From CALDTK01 sp045110575 (lineage in GTDB: Bacteria; Bacteroidota; Bacteroidia; Chitinophagales; Saprospiraceae): a DNA stretch of 64,000 bases. This document shows positions 43,542 to 52,105 of this stretch, piece after piece (position 1 is the stretch's first letter; every line of letters starts with the position of its first letter). The notes beneath the pieces were generated by a model. The model worked only from the letters and a program-made list of their open reading frames with translations. It was not told the origin of the DNA and made no database searches. Position numbers and translations under genes: made by a program. The DNA is taken from positions 1 through 64,000 of the forward strand of contig JBGCGF010000010.1 of the NCBI GenBank assembly GCA_045110575.1, read 5' to 3'.

Positions 43542-44309
43542 TTATCGAGTGAGTATTGAGGTACGGAAGCCAGATTCTAAGAGCTGGGCTACTAAATGAT
43601 CGATGTGCTCTGCACGATGCAGGCCAACACTGATTTCTATAGTCCAATCGCCAGAACCATTGAGAAGGTTGTCGACCCGAAAATCAGGTTTGACGTACGG
43701 ATTGTCGACCAGCGCCTGGGTGAGTTTTCGCGAAAGCTGCTCATCTTGGACGACGGGCTTTGACTCAACATCAGCTTCCTTGTCTTCCGAAGTGACAGTA
43801 GATACTTCTAACCGGAAGTAACCTCCGCGATCTGAACTGCCTGTTACGGTATATCCGTGCGCTAAAAGGTCTGTATAGCCCACGCGTGTGCGGCCATCTT
43901 CTCGTTGAATGTAGAGTGCGGTCAAGCCAAAACTTGAAATCGAGCCTGTACCAAGATGCGTTTGGACTGGGCGTCCTTGCTGCATACTTTGATCAAGTCG
44001 GAGAACTTTGCCTGATACGTAGTCACGTATGTAGCGAAAACCGAATAGGATCAACAAGCCCAGCATCAAGCCGTGCGCCAATGGCCAAATGGCCACGAAA
44101 ATGGCAGCCAAAAGCAAGATTGCCATTGGATTGAGGACGATGAGGAACACGCGAATAAACATGCGCACCGTTCCATCGGCTTCCCGCAAGTAGAGTCCAC
44201 GGTCTAGTCGTCCTTGCAGCAACTTCGCAATGGCGTAGATGATTGCAACGGCTAGAAGCGTGTAGAAGAAATGTGTCCAAGTGACACCTGTCGAGATGTA
44301 TGAACTCAT
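43542..44309 (-). CDS. MscS-like mechanosensitive channel family protein
   Basis: The protein has 255 residues with an N-terminal helix (FFYTLLAVAIIYAIAKLL, about 13-30) and two more helices near 50-69 and 74-90 (PLAHGLMLGLLILFGFRYIRDY). A beta domain follows (GRPVQTHLGTGSISSFGLTALYIQREDGRTRVGYTDLLAHGYTV), typical of the MscS middle domain where the pore helix and gate meet. The C-terminal segment is longer than usual and acidic. It overlaps the ATPase gene by 4 bp (ATGA) on the same strand. The channel could respond to membrane tension and be gated or assembled with the neighbouring ATPase. Confidence 0.8.
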   Translation of the reverse strand: MSSYISTGVTWTHFFYTLLAVAIIYAIAKLLQGRLDRGLYLREADGTVRMFIRVFLIVLNPMAILLLAAIFVAIWPLAHGLMLGLLILFGFRYIRDYVSGKVLRLDQSMQQGRPVQTHLGTGSISSFGLTALYIQREDGRTRVGYTDLLAHGYTVTGSSDRGGYFRLEVSTVTSEDKEADVESKPVVQDEQLSRKLTQALVDNPYVKPDFRVDNLLNGSGDWTIEISVGLHRAEHIDHLVAQLLESGFRTSILTR

Positions 44310-46741
44310 ATCAGTGTTAGTGGACTTTGTGAATAGCTCGATTGCAGGTAGCCGTCGCGCTGTAGCAAGCGGCCGACTTCATTAGAGACGACGGGATTGA
44401 TGCTCAATGTTCCTGTGCGATGCCGCAGCAATACACCCAAACGAATGAGGCGCTGTACAACCGGCCGGTAATGTTTGTCAAAAGCAGGTCCGAAGCGCTT
44501 GCGCAATTCGTACTCGCTGGTGTATCGTTCTTTTTTGACCATACTCAGCACCAATCCAATCGAGACATCGATGAAGTTTGGTAGCGGGTAGGTTTTATGG
44601 TCTCGTGTACGCACGACGTTGGTCTCTTCAAAAGCGACAGACTGTGCCCAGCGGCGTAATCCATCACCAACGTTTCCTTTTGCTGCTCGGAACATGTCTT
44701 CTGCATGCTCTCTTAGGGCTCCGTCAGAAAATTGAACGGCATTTTTGTCGAGCATACGCACGTGCGTTGCTGCATGACGGATCAATACGGTGTTTCGGAA
44801 ATCTTCCAAAGGCATTGTATCGAGATTGATCTCCAACTGAAACGATGCCGCCAGGCCAAGACCTCCGTCTAGGTTGGCAAACGTCCAGTTGCCCATGGCA
44901 ACTATGAAGAAGTGTCGACCGGACAGTTCGTCCATCGCCTCTCGTAAGTCGTCCGCGTCAACGGCGAGTCCATCGTCGGTATCTGACCAGAGTTCCAGGT
45001 CGTCAATGAGGATGAGGTATTGCTTGTTGACAGAGTTCTTTTTGACAAAAGCCAATGCTGTGCCGAGATCGGTACCGAGCTTAAGCTTCCGTCCGTTCAC
45101 TTCCAGCATGGTGTCTGGGCGCACGTGAAGGGTTTGCTGTTCAAAGAACCGCGAGGCTAGTAACTCGGCAAAGTGTGTCTTACCACAATATCGTTGACCA
45201 GTTAGAGCAATGGACCCTCTGAATCCATCGCGCCATGCTTCAATCGCGTTCTTGGCGCGTTCTAATTCTGAATCGCGGCCAGCATGAAACGCTTCTCCAA
45301 TAAATCCTCGCGTAACGAGTACGGAGGTGTAGTTGGCGTTTTTTGGATCGAGTGTTCTCGTCCTGATTGTGCGGACGATTTTCTCTCCTACGCTTAGCTT
45401 TTCTTCTTCTTCCACTCGAGAGCGGAGGTTACGAATGCTGTTGGTTTGTTCAACGATCCACGCCCCAAATCTATTTAGGAGTGCGTCTTGGGTACGTTTT
45501 ACTTGAGACATTCCAGCCTCAAAACTCACTTCGAGGAAATCTAAGTTGGGGTCGTATACCCGACTCAAACGCAGGTGCTCTTGAATTTTAAGACTTGTTT
45601 GTCTCGATATTATTTCCACTTGGTTTTGCGCATGATCTATCCGTGTAAGCATCGCCTCAATGGGTGCTTTTAGGTAGGTCAGTTCTATCGCAGAAGTGGT
45701 TTCTGTCTCGGTTGTTTCCGCTTTTTCTTGATCCTTGGCGAGTTGGATTCGGTTTCGTACGTCAACGAGTGTGCGCAGTAGGTCGGCCAATGATTGCTCG
45801 GCGAGCCGAGCTTCCTGATTGAGTGAAGGAAGCACTTCTGCACTTATCCATTGGGCTGTTTGACGCTCCAAGTTTAGGTCGCGGTATTGCATCTGTCCTG
45901 ACGGACTATTCACGAACAGCTGCATCCTTTCGGGGAGCTGATCAATAATCGTATTCGAGATACGGGCAGCGTCTTCAATCGAACCAGAGAGCTTGTCGCT
46001 CGGGTCTAATGATGACAATCGAGTAAGTGACACATTTGAAGGTGATCCTTCATCTGCCTGATCAATAATCTCGAGTGCGGCATCAGCCGTCGATTTTATG
46101 CGTTCGAGGTCGTCAGCATATTGAGCTTGACGATCTCTCAACGAGCGCGTCAGCTTCACTAAGGTTTTAGAAGCACGTAGACGCTCTTTCGAATCTTTGT
46201 GGAGCTTACCGATTTGATCGACCAACTGCTCGAGTTGTGTCCGATAGGTAGGCCAAGGGTTATGCTGCAGATCCCAGGTGTAGAGCAGGTTAGCTGCATG
46301 CTCACTGTTACTTTGGAGGTCCTTTTTACGGTCTCCAAAGTCGCCTAGCCAGTGTCTTGCTGCTGCTTGAAGTTTTTCTCTTCCAGCTTTCGCCAAAACC
46401 TCAATCTCATTCATAGAACATTGACCTTCCCCGTGCAGTACGTATGCACGCTCAAGTTCAATCAAGATGTTACGCCAGAGTATGCTAAATCGCTTTGCTC
46501 CTTCGGGCCAGTCGAACGTCCCCAGTTTGTGGGAAAGGGTCTGACTTTCAGTTAGGTTGTTTTGCGCGAGCGCCTCAAAGTGGGCATCTCCTTCCGCTAT
46601 GAAAAGCTTTGTAATCGCCTGACCTTCGTCAGCAATTGCTGCTTCGAGTAGGTGATTTGTAGAAACTTTCCAAGCGGTTTCAATTCGCTGGATTAGATCC
46701 TCTTGTAACATGGCAATTGGCTCGCTCATCATATGCAACAT
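44306..46741 (-). CDS. large coiled-coil P-loop ATPase, AAA+/ORC-like
   Basis: The protein has 811 residues, starting MLHMMSEP; ATG at 46732 or 46729 is as likely. Residues 1-480 are helical and predicted coiled coil (DRQAQYADDLERIKSTADAA, IDHAQNQVEIISRQTSLKI). A P-loop domain follows: Walker A ALTGQRYCGKTHFAELL near 515, Walker B YLILIDDLELWSD near 580, and a lid/sensor part GRHFFIVAMGNWTFANLDGG near 610. The C-terminus (about 720-811) is winged-helix-like (YTSEYELRKRFGPAFDKHYRPVVQRLIRLGVLL). No named family is recognised. The gene leads an operon with the MscS-like channel and the antiporter, so a mechanochemical or osmotic-stress role is plausible. It carries an exact 14-bp motif. Confidence 0.75.
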   Translation of the reverse strand: MLHMMSEPIAMLQEDLIQRIETAWKVSTNHLLEAAIADEGQAITKLFIAEGDAHFEALAQNNLTESQTLSHKLGTFDWPEGAKRFSILWRNILIELERAYVLHGEGQCSMNEIEVLAKAGREKLQAAARHWLGDFGDRKKDLQSNSEHAANLLYTWDLQHNPWPTYRTQLEQLVDQIGKLHKDSKERLRASKTLVKLTRSLRDRQAQYADDLERIKSTADAALEIIDQADEGSPSNVSLTRLSSLDPSDKLSGSIEDAARISNTIIDQLPERMQLFVNSPSGQMQYRDLNLERQTAQWISAEVLPSLNQEARLAEQSLADLLRTLVDVRNRIQLAKDQEKAETTETETTSAIELTYLKAPIEAMLTRIDHAQNQVEIISRQTSLKIQEHLRLSRVYDPNLDFLEVSFEAGMSQVKRTQDALLNRFGAWIVEQTNSIRNLRSRVEEEEKLSVGEKIVRTIRTRTLDPKNANYTSVLVTRGFIGEAFHAGRDSELERAKNAIEAWRDGFRGSIALTGQRYCGKTHFAELLASRFFEQQTLHVRPDTMLEVNGRKLKLGTDLGTALAFVKKNSVNKQYLILIDDLELWSDTDDGLAVDADDLREAMDELSGRHFFIVAMGNWTFANLDGGLGLAASFQLEINLDTMPLEDFRNTVLIRHAATHVRMLDKNAVQFSDGALREHAEDMFRAAKGNVGDGLRRWAQSVAFEETNVVRTRDHKTYPLPNFIDVSIGLVLSMVKKERYTSEYELRKRFGPAFDKHYRPVVQRLIRLGVLLRHRTGTLSINPVVSNEVGRLLQRDGYLQSSYSQSPLTLI
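46386..46399 (+). repeat. 14-bp dispersed motif GCTTTCGCCAAAAC, exact copy
   Basis: Inside the ATPase gene on the minus strand; the coding strand reads GTTTTGGCGAAAGC as V-L-A-K-A. Confidence 0.85.
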
Positions 46742-46844
46742 ACATGAACGGATCTAAAACACATGTGTTCAATCTCTAACATTATTGAAATTACAATGTC
46801 AAGGAGTTGTTATTCCAAACCCTTTCGGAGCGTAACAATATCCT

Positions 46845-46852
46845 TACCTTTG
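46845..46852 (+). promoter_or_regulatory. candidate -7 element for the M42 peptidase gene
   Basis: TACCTTTG matches TAnnTTTG, 67 bp before the ATG. No well-spaced TTG is visible upstream. Confidence 0.3.
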
Positions 46853-46919
46853 TTTCACGTTAACGATTTCTTAGACAAGCTCTTAGGCTTCGTTTTTTCC
46901 AGGCACTTACCTTACGCCC

Positions 46920-47957
46920 ATGATTGATGTTGCGCTTCTCAGCAAGATTTGCAAAGTACCTGGGGCTCCAGGTTTCGAAGATAAAGTTCGTGAACTCGTT
47001 TTACGCCAGATCGATGGTCTGGTAGATTCGGTTCGCGTCGATGCCATGGGCAATGTAATTGCCAAGAAAAATGGTACAGGTGATAAGAAAGTCATGTGCG
47101 CCGCGCACATGGACGAGATCAGCTTTATCGTTACACACATAGACGAGGACGGTTTCGTACGTTTTCATGTGCTTGGTGGATTCGATCCAAAGACCTTGAC
47201 CGCACAGCGCGTCATCATTCACGGTAAGAAGGATATCATCGGGGTTATGGGCACCAAGCCTATTCACCTCATGAAACCTGAGGAGCGTTCGAAAGCACCT
47301 TCTACCACAGATTTCTTCATCGACCTCGGTATGCCGAAGTCGGAAGTGATCAAGTACATCGAAATTGGTGATCCGATCACCCGAGAGCGCGAACTCATTC
47401 AGATGGGGGAGTGCGTCAACTCTAAGAGTCTTGATAATCGTGTTTCCGTTTACATCCTCATCGAGGCGCTTAAGGCCTTGAAAGGGCGTGAGATTCCGTA
47501 CGATTTCTACGCTGTCTTTACGGTGCAAGAAGAGGTCGGCCTTCGTGGAGCTACAACTGCAGCTTCTCAGGTAGATCCAGATTTTGCACTCGGACTTGAT
47601 GTCACCATCGCTTTTGATGTTCCCGGTGCACAACCTCACGAAGCGGTCAGCCGCTTAGGTAAAGGTGCCGCGATCAAGATCATGGACGGTTCAGTGATTT
47701 GCGATCCTCGTATGGTTCGCCACTTGAAAGCTGTCGCCAAAACCCACGACATCCCTTGGCAAGCTGAGGTTCTTCCTGCCGGAGGAACGGATACTGCTGG
47801 TTTGCAACGTGCAGGCCGTCGAGGCTCTATTGCGGGTGCGATTAGTATTCCGTGTCGCCACATTCACCAAGTCATCGAGATGTGCAGCATTCCTGACATC
47901 GAGGCGTGTACCAAGTTGTTGGTGGAGAGTGTAGCTGCGATGGACAAGTTGGGCTAG
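46920..47957 (+). CDS. M42 family metallopeptidase (glutamyl aminopeptidase-like)
   Basis: The protein has 345 residues. The M42 features are CAAHMDEISFIVTHIDEDGFV near 60 (first His-x-Asp ligands), LDNRVSVYILIEALKALKGR near 170, FTVQEEVGLRGATTAA near 200 and ALGLDVTIAFDVP near 222, with the last His in SIPCRHIHQVIEM near 320. These tetrahedral, dodecameric aminopeptidases (PepA/FrvX/TET type) trim peptides from the proteasome or other proteases. The N-terminus has no signal peptide, so it is cytoplasmic. A near-copy of the 14-bp motif lies at 47730. Confidence 0.93.
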   Translation: MIDVALLSKICKVPGAPGFEDKVRELVLRQIDGLVDSVRVDAMGNVIAKKNGTGDKKVMCAAHMDEISFIVTHIDEDGFVRFHVLGGFDPKTLTAQRVIIHGKKDIIGVMGTKPIHLMKPEERSKAPSTTDFFIDLGMPKSEVIKYIEIGDPITRERELIQMGECVNSKSLDNRVSVYILIEALKALKGREIPYDFYAVFTVQEEVGLRGATTAASQVDPDFALGLDVTIAFDVPGAQPHEAVSRLGKGAAIKIMDGSVICDPRMVRHLKAVAKTHDIPWQAEVLPAGGTDTAGLQRAGRRGSIAGAISIPCRHIHQVIEMCSIPDIEACTKLLVESVAAMDKLG

Positions 47958-48003
47958 GAAAGCTTTGCTTTCCTCCTGTCCTGAGAACCACTGGTTCGCA
48001 GGA
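47957..48003. repeat. two hairpins after the M42 gene, one of the TCCTGC family
   Basis: GGAAAGC, TTT, GCTTTCC (47957-47973) forms a simple hairpin right at the stop codon, followed by TCCTGAGAACC, ACT, GGTTCGCAGGA (47979-48003). The second element recurs almost unchanged at 48449-48473 on the other side of the dehydratase gene. Confidence 0.7.
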
Positions 48004-48127
48004 ACGCTAGCGTCGTGAATTTTCTTCTCGTTGGACCGTGAAACGGTCGCGACACAAGGAATGCTAGCGTCGTGCTACAAAGTAGTTGGTGCCTACATTG
48101 TCCTGCAAATCGCCAATTCGTAGGACC

Positions 48128-48364
48128 ATGAAGTACTTCAAAGAGCAAGACAATTTCCTTGTCGCCAACTTCAAGTTCAAAGACTTCTCAGAAGCCTGGG
48201 CATTTATGAGTAGAGTCGCATTGCTCGCTGAGCAGCAAGACCACCATCCCAATTGGAGCAACGTCTACAATACCGTGGAGGTCAAGTTGACTACGCACGA
48301 TGCTGGGAATACGGTGACGAAGCGGGACTATAAGTTGGCGGAGGCGATTGAGGGGCTGATGTGA
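48128..48364 (+). CDS. phhB: 4a-hydroxytetrahydrobiopterin dehydratase (PCD/DCoH family)
   Basis: The start is ATG 48128 (MKYFKEQDNFLVANFKFKDF); the longer frame has no family support. The 78 residues match pterin-4a-carbinolamine dehydratase, with the catalytic block EQQDHHPNWSNVYNTVEVKLTTHD and a closing TKRDYKLAEAIEGL. The enzyme dehydrates the carbinolamine formed by aromatic amino-acid hydroxylases and regenerates the pterin cofactor. The gene is flanked on both sides by near-identical 25-bp hairpin elements, as if it lay inside a duplicated palindrome. No hydroxylase gene lies next to it. Confidence 0.92.
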   Translation: MKYFKEQDNFLVANFKFKDFSEAWAFMSRVALLAEQQDHHPNWSNVYNTVEVKLTTHDAGNTVTKRDYKLAEAIEGLM

Positions 48365-48370
48365 GTTAGT

Positions 48371-48459
48371 ACTGCGATCACGCTGCGATCATACTGCGAT
48401 CATTCCTGCAATCATACCGCAATCCTTCCGCGATCATACTGCAATCATTCCTGCGAACC
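48371..48459 (+). repeat. degenerate 11-bp tandem repeats (CTGCGATCA type)
   Basis: About eight units of 10-12 bp based on ACTGCGATCAT run from 48371 to 48459, with variants CTGCAATCATT, CCGCAATCCTT and CCGCGATCAT. No spacers, so not CRISPR. It overlaps the start of the second TCCTGC hairpin. Confidence 0.75.
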
Positions 48460-48473
48460 GGTGGTTCGCAGGA
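48449..48473. repeat. second TCCTGCGAACC/GGTTCGCAGGA hairpin
   Basis: TCCTGCGAACC, loop GGT, GGTTCGCAGGA, a perfect 11-bp stem, one base from the element at 47979-48003. A diverged copy lies at 48102-48126 just before phhB, and a related stem follows sucA at 19291. Confidence 0.75.
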
Positions 48474-48494
48474 CACGAGCACAGCGTAGCTGTG

Positions 48495-49634
48495 CTAGCG
48501 CAAACCAGCACTCACACGATATCTCCCTTCGTGGTACTTCGCATACAGTGCATCTAGCCTGTCGATAAGCACAGGTCGACCAATTTCATCAGCCCAAGCC
48601 AAGAGTCCTTTCGGATAGTTGACGCCTTTGAGCATCGCCTTGTCGATATCTTCTGCTGAAGCAACGCCAAAGTGAAGTGCATCGGCAGCCTCGTTGATGA
48701 GTACCGCCATGACGCGATCTTGGATCACTTTATTTTGTTCTTCAGTCAACGTACTTGCTGGGCGTATCGCTTTCTTGTTCTCGTCGTATTCGTAGAAGCC
48801 TCGATTGGCCTTACGCCCATGGTAGCCTGCGTCGACGAGACGTTTTTGTGCAAAGCTTGGACGGTAGCGTGGCTCTCCCCAATACGAGTGGAACATGCTT
48901 TCGGTGACCGCAAAGTTGACGTCGTGTCCGATGAAATCAGTTAGTGTGAACGGCCCCATACGGAAACCGAGGGCTTCCATTGCAGCATCAATTTCGTGTG
49001 GTTGCGCGAGACCTTCATCGTAGATGCGGAATGCCTCAGAATAGAACGGACGGGCAACACGATTCACAATGAAGCCTGGCGTGTCCTGTGCTACGACGGG
49101 TTCTTTTTTCCATGAACGCATGAGGGTAGTTAGCGTCTCAATTAGTGCAGGATCGGTTTGGGCAGCAGGTACAATTTCAACCAACTTCATGAGGGCTGCT
49201 GGATTGAAAAAGTGCAATCCAACTACCTGAGAAGGGGTTTTGGCGGAAGCTGCAATGGCTGTAACACTCAACGAGCTCGTATTAGTCGCCAAGACGGTAC
49301 TCGCACTTACACCGTTGCTCAACTCCTCGAACACGCGCTGCTTGATCTGCAGGTTCTCTATGATCGCTTCAATAATGAGCCCCGCCTGGTTCAAATTGAG
49401 CATGTCGCTCACGTATGTAATGCGAGCAATGGTTGCATCGGCAGCCTCTTGCGTACGCTTGCCCTTTGTCACAAGCTTGTCGAAAAGCTTGCGCATGCTC
49501 GCATCAGCGCGCTCTAGTGCCGCGGGGTTATTGTCATATACGCGAACGTGATGCCCTGCCTCTGCAGCTACTTGAGCGATTCCAGCTCCCATAGAACCAG
49601 AACCTATAATGCCAATCAACGTGTTGCTATCCAT
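48495..49634 (-). CDS. 3-hydroxyacyl-CoA dehydrogenase (PaaH/3-hydroxybutyryl-CoA type)
   Basis: The protein has 379 residues. The NAD Rossmann motif IGIIGSGSMGAGIAQVAAEAGH lies at residues 8-29; the catalytic part has TNTSSLSVTAIA and GLHFFNPAALMKLVEIVPA near 120-155, with the conserved His in FFNP and the block DTPGFIVNRVARPFYSEA near 200. The C-terminal helical domain (MGPFTLTDFIGHDVNFAVT ... GVNYPKGLLAWADEIG) is repeated as in the monofunctional enzymes. It oxidises 3-hydroxyacyl-CoA in fatty acid or phenylacetate degradation; the paa genes are not here. A near-copy of the 14-bp motif lies at 49237. It is divergent from ybaB. Confidence 0.93.
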   Translation of the reverse strand: MDSNTLIGIIGSGSMGAGIAQVAAEAGHHVRVYDNNPAALERADASMRKLFDKLVTKGKRTQEAADATIARITYVSDMLNLNQAGLIIEAIIENLQIKQRVFEELSNGVSASTVLATNTSSLSVTAIAASAKTPSQVVGLHFFNPAALMKLVEIVPAAQTDPALIETLTTLMRSWKKEPVVAQDTPGFIVNRVARPFYSEAFRIYDEGLAQPHEIDAAMEALGFRMGPFTLTDFIGHDVNFAVTESMFHSYWGEPRYRPSFAQKRLVDAGYHGRKANRGFYEYDENKKAIRPASTLTEEQNKVIQDRVMAVLINEAADALHFGVASAEDIDKAMLKGVNYPKGLLAWADEIGRPVLIDRLDALYAKYHEGRYRVSAGLR

Positions 49635-49704
49635 AAGTGCGAAGATGTATAGTCTGTCGAAGAAATCAATGTTCGACTTGTATCTTCGCGAAAATTCCTT
49701 TGTT

Positions 49705-50019
49705 ATGTTCGGAGATATGATGAGTCAGATGCAGCAACAGCAGGAAGCCCTGCAAGCAAAGTTGGCTGCGATGCGCATTACAGAAACAACCGACGGCATT
49801 GCTGTTACCGTTTCAGGTACGCGAGAGGTCGTTAACGTCAAAATTGACGAGTCCATCATGGCCGATGGTGACGCTGAGCAAGTAGAAGATCTCTTGCTGA
49901 TCGCGCTCAATCGTGCATTGGAGAAAGCAGGAGAAGTAGAGAAAACGGAAGCTCAGTCGCTGATGTCGGGCATGATGCCTGGTGGAATGCCTGATATGGG
50001 CAGCCTTTTCGGCAAGTAG
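49705..50019 (+). CDS. ybaB: YbaB/EbfC family nucleoid-associated protein
   Basis: The start is ATG 49705 (MFGDMMSQMQQQQEALQAKL); the upstream frame extension is unlikely as it would be antisense to the dehydrogenase gene. The 104 residues follow the family: N-terminal Met/Gln-rich helix, then MRITETTDGIAVTVSGTREVVNVKID, a C-terminal helix (DLLLIALNRALEKAGEVEK) and a Met/Gly-rich tail. YbaB proteins bind DNA as dimers with loose specificity. It is often next to recR or dnaX, which is not the case here. Confidence 0.92.
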   Translation: MFGDMMSQMQQQQEALQAKLAAMRITETTDGIAVTVSGTREVVNVKIDESIMADGDAEQVEDLLLIALNRALEKAGEVEKTEAQSLMSGMMPGGMPDMGSLFGK

Positions 50020-50140
50020 AGGCCGTAATAGCGTCTATTTTTAATCCCCCCTTGTCGGGAAAACCTTACCAGTGGCTTTTCCGTAAAATCTATGTCGACT
50101 CTCTACGTTCAAGTAAGAGTATGTCGCCTAAGCCGTTTAG

Positions 50141-51376
50141 ATGAAGCACCTTTTTCTTTTTTTATTCCTGTCAAGTTCGATGTTGCTTAGTGCGCAAACG
50201 AACAGCCTTGTAGCACTCTACAGTTTTGATAATGGCGATGCCACAGAAAGCCTAGGGAGTTCCTCTTTTGATGGTTTTGTACAAGGATCGCCGCAAGTCG
50301 CTTGTGGTGTTGAAGGCAATAGCCTGTTGTTTGATGGGGTAGGGGACTACCTCACGTTTGCAGGTCCGATCAACGACTTGTTTGAGAGAAACGACTTCGT
50401 GCTGTCCTTCTACTTTCACCCAACAGGTGTGAATCCTCGCCAAACTTTGGTGCGCAAGAAGGCTGACTGTGATACACAAGATCGCTTGTTTACCATCGAT
50501 TACTTGCCAAACCAGGGTGCGATAGAACTCAATTTTGCTGAGAACCCTAGCCGTACGCTAGGCGGATCTAATAACCTCATTCCACTTGATCCGACGCGCT
50601 GCTGGCAGCACTTTGTGATGGAGCGAGACAACAATGAGGTACGTATTTACTTGAATGGTGTTCGTGTGAAGCGAATGACGTCAGGAACGCGCTTCAACAT
50701 TGGAAACAACTTCAACCTCGAGATCGCCCGCGCGGGTTGTCCTACGAGTGAGACAAATTTCCAAGGCTTCATTGACGAGATGCGGATCTACCGTGGTTCA
50801 ATTCCGCTTGATACGATCGAAAGCTTATTTGTGGCTCCCGATGTAATTGAGGATGTCGCTTTCCCGGTAGTTAACTTAGGAACACAGATCACTTTGGGTG
50901 TTTCAAATACCTGTGCGACAAGTTTCGCGTGGAGTCCAGTTGCTTCGATTGTGAGCGGTGAGACTACACCGACACCTGTTGTTGAGCCAACAGCAAGTAC
51001 AGTGTACTATGTGACTATGGGATACGCAAACAGTGGTTGTCGTTCTGTTGATTCAGTACTACTCCAGGTGTTCGACCCAACCTCCTTTGATTGCACCCAA
51101 CTACTTGTTCCAAGTGCGTTTACACCTAACGGCCTAGGGCCAGAAAGTAACGAGACCCTCGGAATCAGTAATGCGGTAACCCTTCAAGAATTTGAAATCT
51201 TTCAGGTTTATGATCGCTGGGGAAATCAAGTCTTCGAGACTACTGATCGAGATGGAAAGTGGGACGGAACCTACCAAGGAACTCCCGCTATGCCTGGCAT
51301 GTACCTATGGCGTGTCGCGTATGGATGCAACGACGAAAAGCTTGATAAAACGGGTAGCGTTAAGCTGATTCGTTAG
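50141..51376 (+). CDS. LamG-domain protein with T9SS type B sorting domain
   Basis: The protein has 411 residues. A signal peptide (LFLFLFLSSSMLLSAQ) is followed by a LamG/concanavalin-like domain (LVALYSFDNGDATESLGSSSFDGF, LLFDGVGDYLTFAGPI, EVRIYLNGVRVKRMTSGTRF, FQGFIDEMRIYRGSIP, about 20-225). The end is a gliding-motility C-terminal (type B sorting) domain: LVPSAFTPNGLGPESNETLGI, then VYDRWGNQVFETTDRDGKWDG and GMYLWRVAYGC. It should be exported by T9SS and bind carbohydrate or cell surface. Its 3' end overlaps the LMW-PTP gene on the opposite strand by 17 bp, a tail-to-tail arrangement. Confidence 0.92.
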   Translation: MKHLFLFLFLSSSMLLSAQTNSLVALYSFDNGDATESLGSSSFDGFVQGSPQVACGVEGNSLLFDGVGDYLTFAGPINDLFERNDFVLSFYFHPTGVNPRQTLVRKKADCDTQDRLFTIDYLPNQGAIELNFAENPSRTLGGSNNLIPLDPTRCWQHFVMERDNNEVRIYLNGVRVKRMTSGTRFNIGNNFNLEIARAGCPTSETNFQGFIDEMRIYRGSIPLDTIESLFVAPDVIEDVAFPVVNLGTQITLGVSNTCATSFAWSPVASIVSGETTPTPVVEPTASTVYYVTMGYANSGCRSVDSVLLQVFDPTSFDCTQLLVPSAFTPNGLGPESNETLGISNAVTLQEFEIFQVYDRWGNQVFETTDRDGKWDGTYQGTPAMPGMYLWRVAYGCNDEKLDKTGSVKLIR

Positions 51377-51830
51377 ACTCCGTGTGTTGTTGGATGAAGC
51401 CATCGACAGCACGTACAAGCATGTTGTAGACGTTGGCAAACCCGTTATCGTCCCAATATGGATCAGGTACTTGGCCATTGCGCCCAGGATCTGCATAATT
51501 CATGATAAGCTCTACCTTCTCTCGTAATTGCTCCGTTGGAGCGATGGAGCGAGCATTTTGGTAGTTCATGGCATCCATGACCAAGATGTGGTCGTAGGTG
51601 TGGAAGTCTGTCGTCTTTAATTGACGAGCCCCTTGTTTTGAGATGTCGAGTCCGTTACTCTTCGCCTCCTGAATGGAGCGTGGGTCAGGCGCTTTTCCGA
51701 CATGGTAATCGCCCGTTCCTGCTGAATCAATTTCCCAAGGAAGATTCTGCTTGCTGATTTCATGGGCGAAGATGCCATGGGCAAGTGGGGATCGGCAGAT
51801 GTTGCCAAGGCAGACGACAAGTATTTTCAT
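51360..51830 (-). CDS. low molecular weight protein tyrosine phosphatase
   Basis: The start is ATG 51830 (MKILVVCLGNICRSPLAHGIF); the frame is open further but the family starts here. The 156 residues contain the P-loop CLGNICRS near 7-14 with catalytic Cys and Arg, and the general acid Asp in VPDPYWDDNGFANVYN near 122-137. Such enzymes remove phosphate from protein tyrosine or arginine, often acting on capsule and EPS kinases, though no such kinase is near. It overlaps the T9SS-B gene at its 3' end. Confidence 0.93.
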   Translation of the reverse strand: MKILVVCLGNICRSPLAHGIFAHEISKQNLPWEIDSAGTGDYHVGKAPDPRSIQEAKSNGLDISKQGARQLKTTDFHTYDHILVMDAMNYQNARSIAPTEQLREKVELIMNYADPGRNGQVPDPYWDDNGFANVYNMLVRAVDGFIQQHTESNESA

Positions 51831-51944
51831 AGGATTTCGCAATGATAGCGATGGACACTGAGTCCGCTTAAGGAATTTTAGCTCGACCAATATGCGTTGA
51901 TTTCGAACGTTATTCTCTTTGATAAACGCGCTTCATTGCCTCCT

Positions 51945-51958
51945 GTTTTGGCGAAAGC
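51945..51958 (+). repeat. 14-bp dispersed motif GTTTTGGCGAAAGC, exact intergenic copy
   Basis: The only exact copy outside a gene, in the 275-bp gap (51831-52105) before trkA. The rest of this gap shows no clear promoter or gene. Confidence 0.8.
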
Positions 51959-52105
51959 AGAATGTCATCATTCTAAGCAAGGGAAATCACAGCGGGGAAT
52001 GTGGAATAAGATGCACATTTGCAGTCGCAACGCGTTAAATAAACGAAGAGCTGTAAACGACTCTCCTTTTAATGGGACCGCCGTAATTGACTATCAAGGT
52101 CGCGT

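Noticed and set aside
46920..47957. Cellulase annotation for the M42 protein
   Set aside because: Some M42 proteins are labelled endoglucanase, but the zinc ligands and fold pattern are those of aminopeptidases.
48371..48459. Short repeats with GATC as possible CRISPR or origin (DnaA/SeqA) repeats
   Set aside because: Units are 10-12 bp, degenerate and lack DnaA boxes; no dnaA, dnaN or parAB nearby.
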